Shown here: positions 58,908-64,000 of the stretch, piece by piece
Numbering within the stretch: the stretch's first letter is position 1
How the letters are laid out: each line of letters opens with the position of its first letter
NCBI GenBank assembly: GCA_951394405.1
Contig: OX596335.1
Span: 3,720,001 to 3,784,000 of the forward strand
Direction: 5' to 3'
DNA length: 64,000 bases
Source: Coprinellus micaceus
Taxonomy: Eukaryota > Basidiomycota > Agaricomycetes > Agaricales > Psathyrellaceae
Program-made: the position numbers and the translations under genes
The notes under the pieces: generated by a model
What the model was told of the DNA's origin: nothing
The model's database searches: none
The model's input: the letters and a program-made list of their open reading frames with translations, nothing else

Positions 58908-60159
58908 CTAGGCGGGTGGGATCTGGGTGAGGCCATCTATGCCCAGAACTTCGCCAGTGCCAGACTTGACGTGGTCCGGGTACTCGTCCCAGAACCTCTC
59001 AAGGGCCTCTTGCTTTGTGGGGTATAGCTTGAAGACGTTGCCGGGATACCCCAAGACCCAGCGAGAGGCGGACAGCCTGGAGCAGAAATCAGCATTGTAT
59101 CCCCACACCAACAATGAGTTTGACCACTTACCATCGATATACCACGCTGACTTTCTCTCCGCAAATAATGGCGCACCACTTCTCCTTTGACCGGCCCCGA
59201 GCAACCCGCGAAGAAGACTGGGAGGATGGCGTCTGAGAGCCAGGTGCTGAGCTAGCTGCAGCGGCCTTGGCGTTTATGGCAGCAGCCGGAGAGCCAGCGT
59301 CAGGAGCTGGAGCGCTCAAGACAACAGTCTGTGAGCCAGCGGCATCACCCAGAGAACCGGCGACAGGAGCGGGAGAGCTTGGACGGGCAGACTGGAAGCT
59401 TTGGGAAGGGGCTCGGGAATTTGTAGTGGCGCCTTGGGTCCTTGCTCGTGTGCCCGAGGAGGGGGATGTGGGAGGTGCGGCTCTGGAGCTTGGGGCTCGG
59501 GAATGAGAGGCCGGAGTAGCTTTGGAGCTTGGGGCTGGGGCTTGAGTAGTTGGAGCGGGGGCCCTGCTCCTGGTAGCGGTGGGCGGAGAGCTCAGGGTAG
59601 CGCCCTGAGTGGGGGCTCGAGAGCTCCTGGAGACTCGAGGGATGGGGGGAGCAGTCTGAGGGATGCTCTGGCGCTGAGACACCGTTCCAGAGGCGGAGCG
59701 TGGGGAGGATGTGATGGAGGCTGTGGCGAAGGAACAGGATAGATCGTCTACCTGGCGCGCCGGGGTCGTAGCCGTGGCGGGGCTGACTGTGACAGGCATG
59801 GAACTGCGCCTTTTCGGTGCTGGGGATGCTGTGGAATGTTCGAGTCCACGAGGAGGAGGGTGTTCCACAGCCCCGACCCGCTCCAAGAGCAGGATCACTT
59901 CAAGGTCCGTGGCAAGAGGCCCAACAGCAGCAAGGATAGAGGAGGCCTGGTGCAGAGTAACCAGGAAGTCGGTAATGCGAACAGAGTCGTTCGAGCTCTG
60001 GTGGGATGTAATGGGTCTGTAAGGGGTAGCCCCGGCCTGCACCAAGTAGCGAATGGCCTCTGCCTCCGTCCCAGTTGTGTGTGCACCCCCTTCAGAGAGG
60101 AAGGACGAGGTCTGCCTCACCGTGATTTGGAATGTGGTATTGGGGTTAATGAGCTGCAT
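58908..60159 (-). CDS. Ser/Pro/Ala-rich protein with C-terminal RNase H1-N-like domain
   Basis: Two exons (60159-59132, 59076-58908) give 398 residues. A moderately ordered N-terminal third is followed by a long low-complexity Ser/Ala/Pro/Thr/Arg linker. The C-terminal domain of about 60 residues reads KWCAIICG, VVYRW across the intron, then VLGYPGNVFKLYPTKQEAL. That is the pattern of the RNase H1 N-terminal / caulimovirus viroplasmin-like domain, which binds RNA-DNA hybrid or double-stranded RNA. No RNase H catalytic domain follows. Similar proteins occur in numbers in mushroom genomes and may be linked to mobile DNA (inference). The sequence before the start ATG looks like an intron end (pyrimidine tract, then CAG at 60155), so an upstream exon may have been separated by the LTR 46 bp away. 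Confidence 0.65.
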
Positions 60160-60205
60160 CAAGTGGATGGGGCTTGGATATGCAGAAGATCGATGACAGG
60201 AGGGG

Positions 60206-61001
60206 TGTTACGACTCGGTTGGGGTGTCTCCAACAGTCGGCTCGGTCTGGTCAATCTCTGGCACGCTCGATATCGGCGATCGTAGTCGTTCTACCAGTGT
60301 GCGCGGTTTGGCGGCCGTTCGTCACGTCTCTAGTCGGGGGCGATGTCGACGATCGCTTCTCTCCGTTCTTCCTTTAGGCTAAGTCGTAGGTGTCGTCGTC
60401 GTTGTCTTGGTTGTTCTCCTCGTCGGGATCTTCTTACAGGATGAGGTCTTTCGTGGTGTCTAAGAGCTGCTGGACGTCGTCGATATGTGCGAGTTTTAGA
60501 ATGGTGGAGGAGCTTCGGTTTCCACCGGTTGTCGTAGAGAGGGGAAACGGGGGTTGAGATGAGGGTAGTCAAGAAGGTTGATACAAGGATAACAAGCTAA
60601 GGTACATCGGTATGAGATAAGGGTATATATACTGAGAGGTACGAGTCGCTATGAGTCACTATGAGTCCGAACGAAGTTCAGAACGCGGCTGCGTATACTA
60701 CGGAATGCTGCGCTGGACTGCGTACAAGTAAGCAGGACTGCGCGAGCTGAGTAAACTAACTGCGCAAGACTGCGTACAAGTAAGCAGGACTGCGCGAGCT
60801 GAGTAAACTAACTGCGCAGGACTGCGTCTATACGTCATACAATACGAGTCATAAAAGAATGGGCGTCTAGCGCTAGTGAAAGATAATCTATATTACATAA
60901 AAGAAAGAGATAGCCGCTCGAAGATAAAATAAGTCCGCGACAGATAAGATAAAAAGATAGGGGTAAAGAAAAAGTGTAGTACGTGAAGCTTAAACGTAAC
61001 A
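60206..61001 (-). mobile_element. Solo LTR with 5-bp target duplication
   Basis: A 796-bp sequence starting TGTTACG and ending CGTAACA, the inverted TG...CA ends of a retrotransposon LTR. It is flanked by the 5-bp direct repeat AGGGG (60201-60205 and 61002-61006). It is nearly identical (about a dozen differences) to the LTR at 62825-63621 and in the same orientation. No internal retroelement sequence adjoins it, so it is a solo LTR left by recombination. The strand given is that implied by the neighbouring element. Confidence 0.92.
60716..60819. repeat. Tandem 52-bp repeat inside solo LTR
   Basis: Two adjacent copies of a 52-bp unit beginning GACTGCGTACAAGTAAGCAG and ending CTAACTGCGCA. They differ at the last base. 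The element GGACTGCG recurs within and next to the unit. The same pair is present in the second LTR (63336-63439). Confidence 0.9.
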
Positions 61002-61117
61002 AGGGGGAACTGGTTTAAGTGACAAGCAAGTACAGGAGTTTGGTGCGGAGTTTGAACTACACGTAACTAGAGCGCTTATATCGGAATGAGAGGAGTACCC
61101 TATTTGGAAATTTCGTG

Positions 61118-61399
61118 TCAAAATATGGCATAAATCAAGGCCTCATTTCGGAGAGCGGTCATGTAGACACCGAGAATAAGAAGGACAATAATGTACAGAG
61201 AGGCCAAGATAATGGTGTTCCATCCCTGAGTATAGGCCATCTCAGCCTGCGATGACTTTTTCGAGTTAGCGGCTTGGAGGAATGGTGAGGGAGGTGGGAT
61301 CCGAGCGACAGGCGCGATCATCGATGGGGGGAATAAGGAGGGGGGTAGCCCCGAACCTGACGGTTGAAAGTCTCCTCCTTTCCCATAGCGCCGGTTCAT
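61118..61399 (-). CDS. Small single-pass membrane protein, unknown
   Basis: Not recognised. A single exon encodes 93 residues. A Pro/Ser-rich N-terminal half with no secondary-structure signal is followed by one clear membrane helix (TIILASLYIIVLLILGVYM) near the C-terminus and a short tail ending Ala-Ile-Phe. The layout is that of a tail-anchored or small ER/mitochondrial membrane protein. It lies between a solo LTR and RMI1 on the same strand. An upstream exon cannot be excluded. The assignment as a real gene rests on the coherent membrane segment and codon use only. Confidence 0.4.
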   Translation of the reverse strand: MNRRYGKGGDFQPSGSGLPPSLFPPSMIAPVARIPPPSPFLQAANSKKSSQAEMAYTQGWNTIILASLYIIVLLILGVYMTALRNEALIYAIF

Positions 61400-61891
61400 T
61401 TGCTTCCTCCTGTGCCCCCGACCACTTTCAGACTCATTTAAGCCATGCTATCGTAAATAAACCGCATAAGTACGCCATATTGGTGAGGGATGGAAACCTT
61501 GCTGACCATATCACCGCCATCACCGGCACGTTCTGCTGTGTGTGCCCTGCTGAGTGCCGGTGGTGCAGAGAGAGACTGCATCGTTTAGGTTTAGATTATG
61601 CCAAGTGCGTTGACCTCTGCTGTTGGGCTGGGTGGCAGCCGTACTGGAAGCAAATGCAGTTCAGCGAAGGTCTGTTATCCGAGACCCATTTACCTATTTA
61701 TCCCTATCTTGAATGGCTTCTCACACCCAATTCGCTCATTTGTGTCCCAATTCATGCATGAGATGTGGTCATTGGAGCTAGGGTACTATTTTAAACTACA
61801 GGGCTTCGCGAACCACCTCAAGAGCAAGGGCCGTCGTCGGGCACAGGCTAGTAGTACAGATCGGTAATCTACAACGCCAATACCAGCCGCT
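61400..61891. other. Intergenic region between RMI1 and small membrane gene
   Basis: About 490 bp. Contains the RMI1 3' end and presumably the promoter of the gene at 61399. Plus-strand frames here have no family resemblance. Confidence 0.45.
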
Positions 61892-62809
61892 TCAGACCTC
61901 TTCGACCCCGTGTTCGGAGAACATATCAGGAAAGGGTATCTCAGTGTTCTGTGGATTGAATTTAGCGGCGATATTTTGAGAGCCATGAGCCTGACCTTTG
62001 CGAGCACCAACTCTTCTTGCATCCGTTTGTAGAGCTTGGCCGCAAGCCGCAACTGATGGGGGTGCTCCATGGCTTCAACACCTCCGCCGAGGACATTTAC
62101 ATTGGCGCGTCGGAGGAGGGCGATCCCTTTAACAATAGGGAACCCGAACAATTCGATCTAAAGGGGCGAGCTGGGTCCGAGACGAGAGAGAGAGGATTTT
62201 GAGGGGGTTTGACTTACCTTAGTGCCCATCGGTGTCTTTCCCAAATGCACGTCAAGATGCTCAAGCTCAACAGCCACCAATTTGCGGGTGCCGTCCGAAA
62301 GGTGTAATTGCAAACACTTGCGAGGGTAGGAAGGAAGGCCTCCTCGAATCTCTGATAGCTTCTCGGGAGTTGCAACTTCGTTGTCGTTGGCCAGAGCGTG
62401 CAATTTGAAGCGAAACGACCTATCCCTGTTATACCTGACCTTCTCCAGGTCGAAGGCGCTGGCCCCAATGTCGCTGAGGTGTACCAGCTCGAGAACGACT
62501 GGCCGATTGATGACGGTACACATCGTGGCCAGGGAAAGGGTGGGGGGGAGGCCTGATCCCGGCTCTGCGCAAGTGGCGAAGGAAGCGCCCAATGTGAGGG
62601 TGCCTAGTGCTTCGATGAATGCATCCCATTCGCGATCTGGAAGCAAGTTCTGACTATTTTTGAGACGGGTCATAGCCCCGATGGTCCATTGCTGGGCGAA
62701 GGTAGTTGGGGATCGAGAGCTGAGTGTAGACTAGAGCATAACCACGAACCTGCTGTACTCTAGGCAGTGGGAAATTCTCGTTCATGTAGTCAAAGACTTC
62801 GTCCTCCAT
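61892..62809 (-). CDS. RMI1: RMI1, RecQ-mediated genome instability protein 1
   Basis: OB-fold subunit of the Sgs1/BLM-Top3-Rmi1 complex, which dissolves double Holliday junctions without crossing over. The N-terminal helical part is followed by PVVLELVHLSDIGASAFDLE and VRYNRD. The OB fold shows CLQLHLSDGTRKLVAVELEH, LGKTPMGTK, FPIVKGIALLRRANVNVLGG and VEAMEH. These match the DUF1767/OB domains of the family in order. Four exons with introns of 47-60 bp give about 260 residues. The final exon, after the intron near 61984, ends at the TGA at 61892. The ATG at 62807-62809 gives an in-frame first exon spliced to the rest. It is only 15 bp from the end of a retrotransposon LTR at 62825, so the native promoter has been displaced or lost. 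Confidence 0.85.
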
Positions 62810-62824
62810 TTGAAATGATGTCAG

Positions 62825-63621
62825 TGTTACGACTCGGTTGGGGTGTCTCCAACAGTCGACTCGGTCTTGTCAATTCTCTGGTACGCTCGATATCGGCGAT
62901 CGTAGTCGTTCTACCAGTGTGCGCGGTTTGGCGGCCGTACGTCACTTCTGTAGTTGAGGGCGATGTCGACGATCGCTTCTCTCCGTTCTTCCTTTAGGCT
63001 AAGTTGTAGGTGTCGTCGTCGTTGTCTTGGTTGTTCTCTTCGTCGGGATCTTCTTACAGGATGAGGTCTTTCGTGGTGTCTAAGAGCTGCTGGACGTCGT
63101 CGATATGTGCGAGTTTTAGAATGGTGGAGGAGCTTCGGTTTCCACCGGTTGTCGTAGAGAGGGGAAACGGGGGTTGAGATGAGGGTAGTCAAGAAGGTTG
63201 ATACAAGGATAACAAGCTAAGGTACATCGGTATGAGATAAGGGTATATATACTGAGAGGTACGAGTCGCTATGAGTCACTATGAGTCCGAACGAAGTTCA
63301 GAACGCGGCTGCGTATACTACGGAATGCTGCGCTGGACTGCGTACAAGTAAGCAGGACTGCGCGAGCTGAGTAAACTAACTGCGCAAGACTGCATACAAG
63401 TAAGCAGGACTGCGCGAGCTGAGTAAACTAACTGCGCAGGACTGCGTCTATACGTCATACAATACGAGTCATAAAAGAATGGGCGTCTAGCGCTAGTGAA
63501 AGATAATCTATATTACATAAAAGAAAGAGATAGCCGCTCGAAGATCAAATAAGTCCGCGACAGATAAGATAAAAAGATAGGGGTAAAGAAAAAGTGTAGT
63601 ACGTGAAGCTTAAACGTAACA
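62825..63621 (-). mobile_element. LTR (3' LTR of a minus-strand retrotransposon)
   Basis: A 797-bp near-copy of the LTR at 60206-61001, with the same TGTTACG...CGTAACA ends. Directly to its right, read on the minus strand, comes a purine tract (AAGGGGGTAA) fitting a polypurine primer just before a 3' LTR, and then a zinc-knuckle ORF on the minus strand. The rest of the element lies beyond the window. A TATATATA box is present at about 63244 in the LTR. Confidence 0.85.
63336..63439. repeat. Tandem 52-bp repeat inside second LTR
   Basis: Same two-copy 52-bp repeat as in the solo LTR. The second copy has one G-to-A change near its eighth base. Confidence 0.88.
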
Positions 63622-63631
63622 TTACCCCCTT
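63622..63631 (-). promoter_or_regulatory. Putative polypurine tract
   Basis: On the minus strand the ten bases immediately before the LTR read AAGGGGGTAA. An all-purine (plus one T) tract in this exact place primes plus-strand DNA synthesis in LTR retrotransposons. The solo LTR copy lacks it. Confidence 0.6.
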
Positions 63632-63662
63632 GTTATGCTTCGAGACCCTGAATCGAATGTAA

Positions 63663-64000
63663 CTAGTTAATATAGTTCCACTCGGCGTCTTCTCCGTACC
63701 AATCGTAGCCGTCCTCCTCGTACTTCCACTCGTCGTCGATTTCTGCCTTGGAAGTGGAGGCTCGGGGTTTCTTGGCGGTGGTTTTCTTTTTGTTCAATCG
63801 AATTGAACGTCGGCGGACGATGGCGATTTTCTTGGGGCATTCCCAAGGATAGTGGTGGGGGGCGTACTTCTTGCAATGGCTGCATACCCATCCGGCGTGA
63901 TCGGTCTTAAAGTGGCCGACTTCCTTGCAACTCCCGCAAACTTCCCCCTTCCTCTTCTTCTTGTCCTCCTCCTCCATCCCGTAGAAGGTGACCGAACCCC
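63663..64000 (-). CDS. Retroelement zinc-knuckle ORF, partial at window edge
   Basis: The minus-strand frame ends at 63663 and is open to the window edge, so the first ATG seen (63977) need not be the start. It is highly charged and contains Cys/His clusters CGSCKEVGHF and VCSHCKKYAPHHYPWEC, of the gag or nucleocapsid zinc-knuckle kind. Basic (RRRSIRLNKKKTTAKK) and then acidic, Tyr/Trp-rich C-terminal segments follow. It lies 42 bp from the LTR, in the same orientation. In a normal element the last ORF before the 3' LTR carries integrase, so a knuckle ORF here suggests a gag-only or non-autonomous element, or an extra 3' ORF. Confidence 0.65.
   Translation of the reverse strand, partial: GSVTFYGMEEEDKKKRKGEVCGSCKEVGHFKTDHAGWVCSHCKKYAPHHYPWECPKKIAIVRRRSIRLNKKKTTAKKPRASTSKAEIDDEWKYEEDGYDWYGEDAEWNYIN

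Noticed and set aside
60206..63621. A complete LTR retrotransposon bounded by the two LTRs
   Set aside because: The DNA between them holds RMI1 and a small gene but no gag-pol. The left LTR has its own AGGGG target duplication on both sides. The right LTR has a polypurine tract on its far side, so it belongs to an element extending beyond the window.

Overview
The window comes from a filamentous basidiomycete, almost certainly an Agaricomycete (mushroom-forming fungus). The protein-coding genes are broken by many 45-65 bp introns. The housekeeping proteins are eukaryotic, a COP9 signalosome subunit is present, and the transposon is of the Plavaka type, which is typical of Agaricomycetes. All exon boundaries were read by eye from splice sites, reading frame and family similarity.

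Left part (1-11000): a 1226-residue disordered protein with a four-times repeated short motif, then on the minus strand a golgin-like coiled-coil protein and a heterotrimeric G-protein beta subunit. From 11000 to 16600 the DNA is gene-poor. It holds two tiny genes for single double-stranded-RNA-binding-motif proteins with the same exon plan, and one small unknown protein.

Central part (16600-43850) is dense housekeeping DNA: the spliceosomal pseudo-deubiquitinase SAD1/USP39, mitochondrial RSM22/METTL17, mitoribosomal uL1m, the PtdIns3P 5-kinase FAB1, CSN2, mitoribosomal mL40, an F-box protein, a ricin-B-type lectin-domain protein, calnexin and the U5 snRNP GTPase SNU114. Three genes serve the mitochondrial ribosome and two serve the U4/U6.U5 tri-snRNP. 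Several pairs share short divergent promoters (160-425 bp).

Right part (43850-64000) is accessory DNA. Three tandem TPR-protein paralogues lie at about 2.85 kb spacing; the first has an apparent frameshift, the second is intact and the third lacks its C-terminal half. A Plavaka-type transposase gene follows, broken by a 93-bp palindromic mobile element with a 7-bp target duplication. Beyond it are a small cysteine-motif protein, a protein with a C-terminal RNase H1-N-like domain, a solo LTR with a 5-bp target duplication, a small membrane protein and RMI1 (Holliday-junction dissolution). The start codon of RMI1 is only 15 bp from the 3' LTR of a retrotransposon that runs off the right end.

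The most rewarding leads are the exon-triplicated golgin with a GRASP-type zinc/PDZ tail, the paired dsRBM microproteins, the nested miniature element, and the LTRs placed directly upstream of two genes.
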